A stretch of 64,000 nt of DNA. It comes from Candidatus Iainarchaeum sp. (GTDB lineage Archaea; Iainarchaeota; Iainarchaeia; Iainarchaeales; GCA-2688035). Numbering within the stretch: the stretch's first letter is position 1; the number at the start of each line of letters is the position of its first letter. Both the position numbers and the translations under genes were made by a program. The notes beneath the pieces are model-generated. The model was not told the DNA's origin. It saw only the letters and a program-made list of their open reading frames with translations, and made no database searches. Of the stretch, positions 28,672 through 38,454 are shown piece by piece. Location of the stretch: positions 1 to 64,000 of the forward strand of contig NZBU01000008.1 of the NCBI GenBank assembly GCA_002688035.1, read 5' to 3'.

Positions 28672-31107
28672 ATGAAAAGAACATTTCTAACCCTGTTTTT
28701 TGCACTGTTGCTGGTTTCAAGCGCGTATGCTGTAATTGAAAAGGGGAGCATGAGAGTTTTTGCGGTAACCAGTGGCTCGGAAATTGCTCTTTCCGCAGAA
28801 CTTGAGATTCAGGCCAAGCCTGGTGAAGGCAAAGTTTGGAGTAGTGTTGAACCATTAATTGGAACTTCTACCCAAACAACGGAGAAGATCGCGGTTCAGG
28901 TTGCGAGAAACTATTTTGACCGAGTTGATAGCTTTGATTATTTCTTTGACATTAACAGTACCGCTTCATTGGTTGATGGGCCAAGTGCCGGAGCGGCCAT
29001 GACCCTGGTTCTAATTTCAATGCTTCAAAATAAAGAGCTTCCCAATAATGTTTCCATAACCGGTACTATAACTGTTGATGGTAGTGTGGGAGCAGTAGGC
29101 GGGGTGTTCAAAAAAGCCCAGGAGGCTGCGCGTGTTGGAATAGACCTTTTTATGATTCCGCAGGGAGAAGCCAAACAGATTGTGAAACTGCCTGAGGGAG
29201 TGGAGTCAATTAACTTACCTGACTATGCGAAGAGAGAGTGGGGTACAACAGTCGTAGAAGTGCCAAACATTGACACTGCACTTAAATACGCTTTCTCAGA
29301 TATTGAGTCTATTGATGTGAATACTGAAACTGTTTTTACTCCAGATTTTGTTCCAGATTCAATTATATTTCCAAGGCACTTGGAGCCAATGGACGGAATG
29401 ACAAACGATTACTTGTCAAGGGCAGAGGTAAGGGTTGAGGAGGCCAGAAACTCTTTAAGCGGAACTCTTTTGAATGATCCTTCCTTAATTGACGCAATGC
29501 TTTCACTCTTAAATCAGAGCGACAAGACTCTTGCACAGGCTAAACTACTGCACGACCAAAACTACTTGTATAGTGCGGCAAATTACGCTTTTCTTGCGAT
29601 GGTTAATGCTTCGCTTGTAAGAGACATTAGTGACAATCCCTCGCTTCTAGAACCAGGTTCAACTGCCTGGGATTTGAAGCTAATGACCCTTAGGAAAAGA
29701 CTCAACGCTCTCAAACGTGACTTGAATAATTTTGTCCCATTGGATTATCTTGAGTGGCATGTAGCAGCCAAAGAGAGGCTTGTTTGGGCTGAGGAAAAAC
29801 TTGAGAAGCTTGAGAAAGCATCCGATAACCTTGTCATTACAGTGGGGGTAGAGGAACAGGAGAATGTTATGCTTGAGAACTTGCTGGAATTTGAGTATGC
29901 TTCCGCATGGGTTGACGCTGCGACAGACTTTCGTTCAATAACACTCAACTCAGAAAAAAGAGTTTCCTCGAATAATTATTTTATCACCCTTGTTGACTCC
30001 TATCTTGTTAATGTAGAGGACGCATTAAAAGTTCTTACTGAGGAGGAAAAAGTCGATATCCTTCGGCGCTTTAATGCCGCAAAGATTGCGAGAGATAGGG
30101 GCTGGCAAATATCGGCGCTCTTTGATGCTGCCTCAGCACTTGCCCTTGCAAACGCGGCCATCTTTGTGAAGAATAAGGAGTTGCCTGAATTAGACCAATA
30201 CCTTGACACAAAGATTGTGGATGTGCAGCAGAAGATGAGTGAAAGTCAATATGATTTTGTTTGGGCAAAACTCTATCTCGATCATGCAATATACTACAAT
30301 AAAGCAGTTAATTTCTATGAGGCTCAAGGCGAGAACATGCGCGCCCTTGAAATGGCCAAAAGTGGAATATCTCTTGCTCTTCTCGCAGAAAACATCTTAC
30401 AAGTAACCATCGAAACAAAAGATTACTTTGATTCGATTCCGCAAAGCAATTACTTAGCCATAAATCAGCAGGATGATATTGACGCAATGTTTGGTACAGC
30501 ATACTTTGCTACACTCTTGGTACTATTATTGGTTGTAATTATAATATTGCTCGTACTCTTGTTCAGGCTCTCACATAAAATCAATGACATCAAGCATTAC
30601 TCTCTAAACGAGAGAATTAAGGCGGTGCGTGAAACGCAGGACTCCCTTGATAGCAAGTGGGAAAACAAAGACCTAAACGATCAGGAGTATGAGCAGCGCA
30701 ATCAGGCATACCAAAAAAAACTCGAGCAACTACTCGATAAAAAATCAGAGTTAAGCACATTACTTGTTGACATTGACAGGGACAAGGCAATGTTGTCTGG
30801 ATTCGAACATGCTTTCCGCAGCTTGAAGAGAAAGAAAAGCAAGAGCAGGATACTAAAAGCAGATTACCAAAAGAACTTTGATTATTACAGCAAACAAATT
30901 GTTTTGCTTGAGAAAGAAATTGCGAAGAAAAAGAGACTTGTGCTAATAAAAGAGGCTCCTTCTACACCCCAGCCTGCAAAAACAATAGAACCAAAAGCAT
31001 TGGTTGTAAAAAAAGTTACTGCAAAGCCAATTGTGGAAAAAAAGCCTGCTAAAGCCCCTGGAAAAAAGAAGTTTGTTCAAAAGAAGAAAGCAAAAACAAA
31101 AAAGTAA
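28672..31107 (+). CDS. Secreted/membrane S16 Lon-like serine protease with cytoplasmic coiled coil
   Basis: Signal peptide; catalytic DGPSAGAAMTL (Ser) and GGVFKKAQEAA (Lys); C-terminal TM TAYFATLLVLLLVVIIILLVLLF; basic tail. Confidence 0.85.
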   Translation: MKRTFLTLFFALLLVSSAYAVIEKGSMRVFAVTSGSEIALSAELEIQAKPGEGKVWSSVEPLIGTSTQTTEKIAVQVARNYFDRVDSFDYFFDINSTASLVDGPSAGAAMTLVLISMLQNKELPNNVSITGTITVDGSVGAVGGVFKKAQEAARVGIDLFMIPQGEAKQIVKLPEGVESINLPDYAKREWGTTVVEVPNIDTALKYAFSDIESIDVNTETVFTPDFVPDSIIFPRHLEPMDGMTNDYLSRAEVRVEEARNSLSGTLLNDPSLIDAMLSLLNQSDKTLAQAKLLHDQNYLYSAANYAFLAMVNASLVRDISDNPSLLEPGSTAWDLKLMTLRKRLNALKRDLNNFVPLDYLEWHVAAKERLVWAEEKLEKLEKASDNLVITVGVEEQENVMLENLLEFEYASAWVDAATDFRSITLNSEKRVSSNNYFITLVDSYLVNVEDALKVLTEEEKVDILRRFNAAKIARDRGWQISALFDAASALALANAAIFVKNKELPELDQYLDTKIVDVQQKMSESQYDFVWAKLYLDHAIYYNKAVNFYEAQGENMRALEMAKSGISLALLAENILQVTIETKDYFDSIPQSNYLAINQQDDIDAMFGTAYFATLLVLLLVVIIILLVLLFRLSHKINDIKHYSLNERIKAVRETQDSLDSKWENKDLNDQEYEQRNQAYQKKLEQLLDKKSELSTLLVDIDRDKAMLSGFEHAFRSLKRKKSKSRILKADYQKNFDYYSKQIVLLEKEIAKKKRLVLIKEAPSTPQPAKTIEPKALVVKKVTAKPIVEKKPAKAPGKKKFVQKKKAKTKK

Positions 31108-31112
31108 CTTTT

Positions 31113-34094
31113 TTACTTCTCTTGACCCATTGCTCTCTCCCTTAACTTTAATCCTATTACACTGCTCTTTTGCTTGTTTAGCGCGACGCCGATTATTTGG
31201 TCTGCTTCTTTTATCAAAGGATCATTATGGGTTATTGCAATAAACTGGCTCTTCTTACTGATTGCCTTGATTATCTTAACCATTTTCACGCTGTTCTCCT
31301 TGTCCAGTGCGGCATCAGCCTCATCAAAAACATAGAATGGCGCGGGCTCATACAACTGTATTGCAAACAGGAACGCTAGCGCTGTCAAAGTTTTTTCGCC
31401 CCCGGACATGCTGTCAATGTTCTGCAACGAGTTTCCTTTATGTTTTGCTTCAATTATAAGCCCTGATTCAAGCGGAATCTCGGGGTTTGAGAGGCTTAGT
31501 AGTCCGTCTCCCTCAAACAGGTCAAGGAATGTTTCACTAAAATGCTTATTAACCTCCTTAAAGCAGTCCATAAAAACAGTGGTTCTCTTCACTTCAATCT
31601 TTTCTATTAATCCTAAAACTGCAATTCTCTCTTCCTCAAGCTTTTCAACTTTTGTCCTCACTTCCTTTACTTCAACCGCGAGTTCGTTGAATGATTCAAC
31701 AGCCTTCATGTTGATTGCCCCTAGTGAAGCAACCTGTTTCTCTATAAGGTCAAGGCGCTTCCTGGACTCAGCTGCCTCAAATTCTTTCAGGAGTTTTTCT
31801 CCCTTAAAGTTCTCAAACTCCTCGTTCAAATCAGTTAGCCTTACTTCAAGCCCGCTGTTCTCAATATTCAGCTGGTTTTCTTGTTGTTCATTGCTCCTAA
31901 TCTTCTGCTGGAGCACGACAACCCTTTCATGAACTCTTTCAATTTCTTCTTCCATCGTGTCCCTTTTCTTTATTTTACCCTTGTTGTCCTCTTCGGCCTT
32001 GTCAAGTTTTATCTCAAGTTCCTTAATATTCTTTTCCATCAAAACTTTTGCCTTTTTGCTTTCCTCAAGGCCTTTCCCTAGCTGCGAATTTTCGCTCTTT
32101 ATTTTTTCTATCTCATTCTCAAACAGCTTTTTTTCCTTGTCAACCCTGTAGCCGAGCGTGGTCTGGATATGCCCCAATCTTTCCTCCGCCATGCTTTTCT
32201 CATGCAGTGCTTTGTTGAGCTTGTTGTTAAGTTGGTTTAACTCATCTAATTGCAGTTTATCTATGAGACTGTTTCTCTTTTGTTCAAGCCTCTCCTTTTC
32301 AGCTGTAAGGCCACTTGCTTTTTCCTTTGCTTTGGCCGCATCAGCTTCTATTCCTGAAACAGATTTTGTTCCAATGCTTGACTTCATTGACTGGATTTGT
32401 TCCCCAAGTTCCTTGTTCTTTCTCCTTTCATCGGAAAGATTTTTGGTTAAGTGTTTTAACTCGTTCTCCCTGAAAACAAGTTCTTCAAGCGCCTCAATTC
32501 TCTTCTTAGCTTCCTCCTCTGTTTCGCTTAATCGCAGCAGTTCCAAGGACTCCTGCTTTATTTTAATAGTTGTTTTTGTAAGCAATTGTTTTCTCTTATC
32601 CTCACCCATCGGACTGTCACAGACAGGACACTCCGCCATCTGTTTTTGCAGCGCAGCAGTTTTTTCTTCAAGTGAATCTATAAGGGCTTGCTTTCTTTTG
32701 TTCTCCCTTATTCTATTCTCTAAACGCTCCCTGCGTTTTTTGAGTGTATCCATCGGATCTGATTCTTTGTTGTAAATTGATTCAAGCAGCCCCTGGTTTT
32801 TCTCTGTTTCATCGATTATTGCTTCCAGTTCTTCTTTTTGTTTTATGAGCTCTTGCACTCGTTCTTTCTCAGCTCTCTGCCTGTTCTTTATTCTCTCGGC
32901 TTCAACTTGCTTTGTGATTTCCTCTTGCTTTAGTAAGTCAATTTGTTGTGTAAGCTCTTTTATCCTTGATTCAATGCCCTGTATGCCTGCCTGTTTTTCA
33001 GAGTAAACCTGTTCTATCTCATTCTTTTGTTTTTGCAGTTCCCCTATCTTCTTCTCAAGGCCCGGCAGCTTGGCCTCAATCTCAATTCTATTGTCAGCCA
33101 TATCTTTTTTCTCTTTCTCCAACTCAAGAATCTTCTGATTCGAGTCTTCAACCCTGCTCTTGTTTCTCTCAACAAGTTCTTCTTTTCTCTCAATTCGCTC
33201 TTCGCTTACAGCAATCTCAGAGCGCTTCTTCTCAAGTTTTGCACCCACAGTTGCAAAAATCTTTTCGCTTGCCGCAAGAATACTTTCATTAAGCTCACGC
33301 GCCTTCTCCTTGTCAACCTTGTTCCTGCGCCCCAGCTCTTTTTCCTTTTCCTCAATCTCTTCCTTCTTCTTCTTGCTCTCATTTATCTTTTCTTTGTTCT
33401 CACTAAGCTGTTTACCGATCTTCCCAATTTCATTTGATAGCAGTGTTGCCTTTAACTGCTTTTTCTCTTTCTCAAGATTCTCATACAACAGGGCGCTTTC
33501 CCTTTCTTTCTCAAGGCCCTGTAAATAGTTCTCTCGTTCCTGCAAAACAATTGTGGTCTCTCTGATTTTAGCCTCAACTTTGTCAAGGTTCTTCATAGCC
33601 TCTTCTTTTTTCTTGTCAAATTCCTGTAGGCCTGCAAGTTCATCAATTATCTGTCTCCTTTCCTCCGGAGACATTTCGACAACCCTGGTTACGTCTCCCT
33701 GCATTACAATGTTGTGTCCGTCTACTCTTATTCCAAGTTCACCGAGCAGTGAAGAAGTTTCATTTAATGTAACACGGTTTCCATCAATTCTGTAAATGGA
33801 TTTGCCCTGCTTGTCAATCATTCTGCTGATCTCGTAGGTTTTCCCATTTTGTTTTATGGTGAGATCTACTTTTGCATAGTTCTCAGTAGAGCTGTTGTTA
33901 ACCAAGTCGGTTAGGCGGCTTGCCCTCAATGTTTTGAGGGAGGTTATTCCAAGCACGAAAAGCAGTGCGTCCAAAATATTGCTTTTTCCGCTTCCGTTGC
34001 TTCCTGCAATAACGGTGAAGCCGTCTGCAATAGGCACTTCAGCCTTTTTGAAGGACTTAAAATTTTTTAAAACAAGCTTCTGCATCTTTACCAT
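31113..34094 (-). CDS. smc: SMC-family chromosome segregation ATPase with a central zinc-hook-like CPVC motif
   Basis: Walker A AGSNGSGKSNILDALLFVLG; signature SMSGGEKTLTALAFLFAIQLYEPAPFYVFDEADAALD; CPVC at residues 489-492 of 993. Confidence 0.93.
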   Translation of the reverse strand: MVKMQKLVLKNFKSFKKAEVPIADGFTVIAGSNGSGKSNILDALLFVLGITSLKTLRASRLTDLVNNSSTENYAKVDLTIKQNGKTYEISRMIDKQGKSIYRIDGNRVTLNETSSLLGELGIRVDGHNIVMQGDVTRVVEMSPEERRQIIDELAGLQEFDKKKEEAMKNLDKVEAKIRETTIVLQERENYLQGLEKERESALLYENLEKEKKQLKATLLSNEIGKIGKQLSENKEKINESKKKKEEIEEKEKELGRRNKVDKEKARELNESILAASEKIFATVGAKLEKKRSEIAVSEERIERKEELVERNKSRVEDSNQKILELEKEKKDMADNRIEIEAKLPGLEKKIGELQKQKNEIEQVYSEKQAGIQGIESRIKELTQQIDLLKQEEITKQVEAERIKNRQRAEKERVQELIKQKEELEAIIDETEKNQGLLESIYNKESDPMDTLKKRRERLENRIRENKRKQALIDSLEEKTAALQKQMAECPVCDSPMGEDKRKQLLTKTTIKIKQESLELLRLSETEEEAKKRIEALEELVFRENELKHLTKNLSDERRKNKELGEQIQSMKSSIGTKSVSGIEADAAKAKEKASGLTAEKERLEQKRNSLIDKLQLDELNQLNNKLNKALHEKSMAEERLGHIQTTLGYRVDKEKKLFENEIEKIKSENSQLGKGLEESKKAKVLMEKNIKELEIKLDKAEEDNKGKIKKRDTMEEEIERVHERVVVLQQKIRSNEQQENQLNIENSGLEVRLTDLNEEFENFKGEKLLKEFEAAESRKRLDLIEKQVASLGAINMKAVESFNELAVEVKEVRTKVEKLEEERIAVLGLIEKIEVKRTTVFMDCFKEVNKHFSETFLDLFEGDGLLSLSNPEIPLESGLIIEAKHKGNSLQNIDSMSGGEKTLTALAFLFAIQLYEPAPFYVFDEADAALDKENSVKMVKIIKAISKKSQFIAITHNDPLIKEADQIIGVALNKQKSSVIGLKLRERAMGQEK

Positions 34095-34163
34095 TGTGGA
34101 TCACGGCAAAAAGAGTAATTTGCACCAACTAATTAAAGCAAAAGGGGTTTAAAAGACTTCAGC

Positions 34164-34952
34164 CTATTTGCCAAACTGCTTTTTAAGATAGTAGAATGCC
34201 ACAGCCAAATTGCTGAAAACTGTTGCAAACAACCAGAAAATCAGGAAAAGTATACTTGTAATTATTTCGTCACTGAAAAGAGTTTCAATGGCCTCCTCAA
34301 TTCTTAGAATAAAAGTGGATAGCACTGAAACCACAAACAAGAAGATTATAACCGATAAGAATTTCTTCTTTGTGAAAACCCAGCTTTTGGCAAGAGCCTC
34401 TTTTACTCCGAGATTATCAATTGCCATTGCGGGAATGGTGAAAGAGAGCTTTACAAACACATAGAACAAAAGCACTGCAAACAGCATACTAAGTATAAAT
34501 CCAATTGTAGCCGGTAGTAGCATGAACAGCCAGAGTAATATTGCTGAAAAGAAACCTATCACATAAAAGAACACTATCAGCGCTACAATCTTCCCAAATG
34601 CTTCTTTAGTTGCCCTCAACGCTTCTCCAATCGATCCCCCGCCAGCTGAAAGATCATTTGCTACTTTGCTGTAGAAGAATGCTGTTGCAGCCCAGATCAC
34701 ACTGAACACAAACACTAACAATACAACACTTAGTATTTCGATTGGATACATTGCCAAAAAGTGTATTGGCAGGGCAAACAGCGGGCTCTCAGGAACATTC
34801 TCAAGGAAAAGCACTTCAACCAGCAGGTTTGCAAGTGGCTCGATAAAAAGGAATATCAGTGCAACAAGTAATGTCGGAATAACAATTGGCGGAATAAGCA
34901 ATGCGGGTTTCTTCACAATGCTCTTAAATGCCTTTAATATGGAGTCTATCAA
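34164..34952 (-). CDS. Multi-TM membrane protein of unknown function
   Basis: 262 aa with about six hydrophobic helices; DUF975/YIP1-like appearance only. Confidence 0.6.
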   Translation of the reverse strand: MIDSILKAFKSIVKKPALLIPPIVIPTLLVALIFLFIEPLANLLVEVLFLENVPESPLFALPIHFLAMYPIEILSVVLLVFVFSVIWAATAFFYSKVANDLSAGGGSIGEALRATKEAFGKIVALIVFFYVIGFFSAILLWLFMLLPATIGFILSMLFAVLLFYVFVKLSFTIPAMAIDNLGVKEALAKSWVFTKKKFLSVIIFLFVVSVLSTFILRIEEAIETLFSDEIITSILFLIFWLFATVFSNLAVAFYYLKKQFGK

Positions 34953-35103
34953 TCAATTCGCCTCTTGGTTATAATAAGCATTTCTGGTTTTTATAGTTAT
35001 TGTTTAGCTTTTAGGGCCTCTACTAATACCTTTAAATTCTTTGCCTTTGAACAAATTATTAGTTGAAACGCTTTTTTTAGCGATTTTTTTAATTGGTGTT
35101 TTT

Positions 35104-35385
35104 ATGAACTTACCTAAGACTATAAAGGATTACTGTAAGAAGTGCAGCAAGCATACAGACCATAAGCTCAAGCACTTTAAGGCAGGCTCGCCCAGAGCTC
35201 TTGCAGAGGGAAACAGGAAGAACGCCGCAAAGAAGAAGGGTTATAAGGGAAAATACCAGTTTCCTGCAACAATCAAAAAGCAGAACAAGAAAGGCTGCTT
35301 CCTGGCCGAATGTGGCGTATGCAAGACAAAACACTACTTTGTTATTCCAAAGAGAATGAAGAAAATCGAGCTAATATCGGCTTAA
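35104..35385 (+). CDS. rpl44e: Ribosomal protein L44e
   Basis: MNLPKTIKDYCKKCSKHTDHKLKHFKAGSPRALAEGNRK...CGVCKTKHYFVIPKRMKKIEL. Confidence 0.93.
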   Translation: MNLPKTIKDYCKKCSKHTDHKLKHFKAGSPRALAEGNRKNAAKKKGYKGKYQFPATIKKQNKKGCFLAECGVCKTKHYFVIPKRMKKIELISA

Positions 35386-35433
35386 CCGTTGTTAACAACT
35401 CCCTTTAAAATCTTTTTTTGTTAATTGTTCTTT

Positions 35434-36261
35434 ATGACCCAGAGGAACAACATTCTTCTCATTGTAAAGCAGCAGCCAGGAATTGATTATAATTCTCTGC
35501 TCAACAAAATTTCTTCTTCTTATGGCAGCATCAACTCTGCGCGAGCCGCACTCTCCCGGGCACTCAAAGATCTTTCAGCTCTCGGAATGCTGAAGCGGCA
35601 GGGCAACAATATTTTTATTACTGCTAAGGGATCTGCATCAATCAATCAGGAAATGAAATCAAAGCTAATACTAAAGCTAAACCAAAGCATTAAGGGAAAG
35701 AATCCTGTTGAGGAAATCAACAGCATTGTTGAAATGCTTTCAACCCTCATAGAGCGAAGCAAGCAGGACCGTGACCTACTTAAAGCGGCAAAGGGCAGTG
35801 CAGAATTTTACATTGCAGACCTTGCAGAACTAAAGGAGGGACTGGACAAACGAATTCACAATCTCAATTATTTGGGAGGTATAATGCTTCAGCAAATTTC
35901 CTCGCTCCAGGAACTAAACTTCAACGACAACAGAAAACAGCCATTTGACCCAAAAACAAAAAAAATTGTTTCCCAACTTGTTCAATCCCAAAAGTCTGAG
36001 GAACTAACAGCCGAATTCCTAAAGCAAGATTTGCTTCAGCATGCCACTACTGAGTTAAATGGGAAACAGCAGGGTAACACTCTAATCCTTGACAAGAAGC
36101 ACTTGGCTAAACTCCTTTCATTTATTGAAAAGAACTCTCAAACAGAGAGCAGTCCAGTAAACCTCTACTTGCCGCCATTAAAAATAATAATTGATTTTCC
36201 GCACATTTATTTCACAGGTTCCTGCAACAAGCTAAATAGCATTCTTGGAGAAGAAAAATAA
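35434..36261 (+). CDS. Winged-helix-containing protein of unknown function
   Basis: N-term SARAALSRALKDLSALGMLKRQGNNIFITAKG wHTH, helical remainder. Confidence 0.55.
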   Translation: MTQRNNILLIVKQQPGIDYNSLLNKISSSYGSINSARAALSRALKDLSALGMLKRQGNNIFITAKGSASINQEMKSKLILKLNQSIKGKNPVEEINSIVEMLSTLIERSKQDRDLLKAAKGSAEFYIADLAELKEGLDKRIHNLNYLGGIMLQQISSLQELNFNDNRKQPFDPKTKKIVSQLVQSQKSEELTAEFLKQDLLQHATTELNGKQQGNTLILDKKHLAKLLSFIEKNSQTESSPVNLYLPPLKIIIDFPHIYFTGSCNKLNSILGEEK

Positions 36262-36265
36262 CAAC

Positions 36266-36336
36266 GCGTCTGTCAGTCAGTGGTAGGCTTCGAGCTTCCC
36301 AAGCTCGTAACCCGGGTTCGAGTCCCGGCGGACGCA
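36266..36336 (+). tRNA. tRNA-Gly (anticodon CCC)
   Basis: GCGTCTG...CGGACGC acceptor; anticodon arm CGAGC-TTCCCAA-GCTCG; T arm CCGGGTTCGAGTCCCGG. Confidence 0.93.
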
Positions 36337-36345
36337 TTGATACCA

Positions 36346-37425
36346 ATGTTCAAACTTCAGTCTACTGACGGAAAGGCCCGTGCAGGAATTCTAAAAACAG
36401 CGCACGGCAAAGTTCGCACTCCTTTATTCATGCCAGTTGCAACCAAAGCCTCATTCAAGTGGGTCGCATTACAAGATGCAGAGAAGGCTGGCGTCGAATG
36501 CTTTATCTCAAACTCCTATATTCTCTCGCTTCGTCCTGGCGTTCCTGTAATAAAAAAAGCTGGTGGTTTGCATAAGTTCATGAACTGGGACAAAGGTATT
36601 TTTACAGACTCTGGCGGCTTCCAACTCATTAGCGACGAGCTCTTCTTGAAAATGAATGACTCTGGAATTTATTTCCGAAATCCTTTTGATAAAAACCGCG
36701 ACTTTCTCACCCCGGAAAAGAGCATGCAAATCCAGGAAGATATTGGGGCAGATGTTGCAATGGCCTTGGATGACATGCCGCGCTATGGCAGCAATGCTAA
36801 GCGCCTGGAAGAGAGCGCTGCTCGTACATTTGAGTGGGCCAAGCGCTGTCTTGATTCCCATAATTCAAAGAAACAACTCTTATTTGGAATTGCGCAGGGC
36901 GGAACAAACAAAAAACGGCGCAAAAAAAGTGCAGAGCAAATCTCATCACTCCCTTTTGATGGTTTTGCACTGGGGGGCCTTGCAGTCGGAGAACCAAAGA
37001 AAAAAATGATGGAGATGGCAAAAATAAATCTTTCAATTTTCCCAGGGAAAAGCCCACGCTACTTGATGGGTTTAGGCTCTCCAAAAGAACTGATTGAAGC
37101 AATTTCATTTGGCGCAGACATATTCGATAGCTGCTTTCCCACAAGAACCGCGCGCCATGGCCTTGCCTTCACTTGCAAAGGCAACATAGACATTTCAAAG
37201 GGAAAATTCAAACTTGATTTGAAGCCACTTGATGAAAAGTGCGGTTGCCCTGTCTGTAAAAGCCATAGCCGCTCCTACATCCACCACTTGTTCAAGGTAA
37301 AGGAAGAGAACGGAAAACTCCTTCTTTCCACGCACAACATTTACTTTATCACAAAGCTGATGCAGGATGCGAGAAAAGCAATTTTAGACGGGAAGTTCAT
37401 TACCTTCAAGAAAAAGTTCACATAG
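36346..37425 (+). CDS. tgt: tRNA-guanine transglycosylase, short (bacterial/eukaryal-like) form without C-terminal extension
   Basis: TPLFMPVATKASFKWV; FTDSGGFQL; LLFGIAQGG; CGCPVCKSHSRSYIHHLFKVKEENGKLLLSTHN zinc site; 360 aa. Confidence 0.9.
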   Translation: MFKLQSTDGKARAGILKTAHGKVRTPLFMPVATKASFKWVALQDAEKAGVECFISNSYILSLRPGVPVIKKAGGLHKFMNWDKGIFTDSGGFQLISDELFLKMNDSGIYFRNPFDKNRDFLTPEKSMQIQEDIGADVAMALDDMPRYGSNAKRLEESAARTFEWAKRCLDSHNSKKQLLFGIAQGGTNKKRRKKSAEQISSLPFDGFALGGLAVGEPKKKMMEMAKINLSIFPGKSPRYLMGLGSPKELIEAISFGADIFDSCFPTRTARHGLAFTCKGNIDISKGKFKLDLKPLDEKCGCPVCKSHSRSYIHHLFKVKEENGKLLLSTHNIYFITKLMQDARKAILDGKFITFKKKFT

Positions 37426-37431
37426 CTTTTG

Positions 37432-38397
37432 TTATTCCTTGATTTCCACATTGTCAATTTGACCGTCGCCATCCAGGTCAAGTCCCTCTACAACTTTTGC
37501 TTCAACACTTTCTTTGTTTGTGTTGCCCTGTATTATGGCTTCGATGTTTTTAATGAGAGAAATTATTGCAGCTTTTGTTCCAGCATTTCTGTTTCCTGCC
37601 ACAAGCAAAATCTTTTTGTTTTTGAAGAAGGGATGCTCAACTTTTTCAATGACTCCAATAGCATCCTCATTGTAATCGTTTCCACTTAGCTCACTCTTAA
37701 TTAAGTAGTGGCCGCCGTTTGGCGAAAATTTTATGGGTAAGTGTTCGTTCAGTTCCTCACACAGCTTGTTGGTGATTGGACCTCCAACTACAATTAGGTT
37801 TTCATCCAAAGAATCTAAACTTGAAACTTGTGTATCTAGGAAAACGAGTGGAAACTCAAATGATTCTACAAGGCTTCCAATAAATGCTGCAAGCTCTACC
37901 GCGAGGTGACCATCCCTTGCCCTGGCCTTCAAAGGGCCGTGTGGGTCTGGACTTCCAATTACTATCTTACAATTAAGCTTCCCGTTATGTATAAACGGAG
38001 TCATAAATTCTTCCAATTGTTTGTCCAACTTCTTCTCTTTTCCCTGGAAAAACACCGATTCTTTTGCCCGCTCAATCTTCTTGAGGTTGGGAACGAGCGC
38101 AAAAGCAGAGTCTACGAGTGCATAGTATTTGGCGAGCGCACCCTGCTTCTCCTCGGTCTTTTTTACCTCTATAATACCTGCTTTTTTGAGCTGCTTGATA
38201 TAATAGTACACTTTTTGTTCGTGCAGATTCAATTTTTTGGCTATTTCTGCAGGATAATATGGTTTTTCTGCCAGCAAACCCACTACTTTCCAGGCATTGG
38301 CCGAAGCTAAAGGCTTTAGCTCTTCGGCCTTCTCAAGTATCTTTACAGGCACTTTAAAGCCCTTTCCATTTCGCTCTAAATTCAGGAAGTTTGTCAA
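37432..38397 (-). CDS. wHTH regulator fused to an S-layer-domain-like region and a terminal EF-hand-like loop
   Basis: ANAWKVVGLLAEKPYYPAEIAKKLNLHEQKVYYYIKQLKKAGIIEVKK; NLIVVGGPITNKLCEELN; DLDGDGQIDNVE. Confidence 0.65.
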   Translation of the reverse strand: MTNFLNLERNGKGFKVPVKILEKAEELKPLASANAWKVVGLLAEKPYYPAEIAKKLNLHEQKVYYYIKQLKKAGIIEVKKTEEKQGALAKYYALVDSAFALVPNLKKIERAKESVFFQGKEKKLDKQLEEFMTPFIHNGKLNCKIVIGSPDPHGPLKARARDGHLAVELAAFIGSLVESFEFPLVFLDTQVSSLDSLDENLIVVGGPITNKLCEELNEHLPIKFSPNGGHYLIKSELSGNDYNEDAIGVIEKVEHPFFKNKKILLVAGNRNAGTKAAIISLIKNIEAIIQGNTNKESVEAKVVEGLDLDGDGQIDNVEIKE

Positions 38398-38454
38398 AAA
38401 ACAACACCACTTAAATTAATTCATAATGGTACTACGAATAGATTAATAATGGTG

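Noticed and set aside
32158-32775. 205-aa plus-strand ORF (also 31408..31932, 33160..33528)
   Set aside because: Antisense frames of the coiled-coil SMC; Ser/Phe/Leu-rich composition expected from the complement of Glu/Lys codons.
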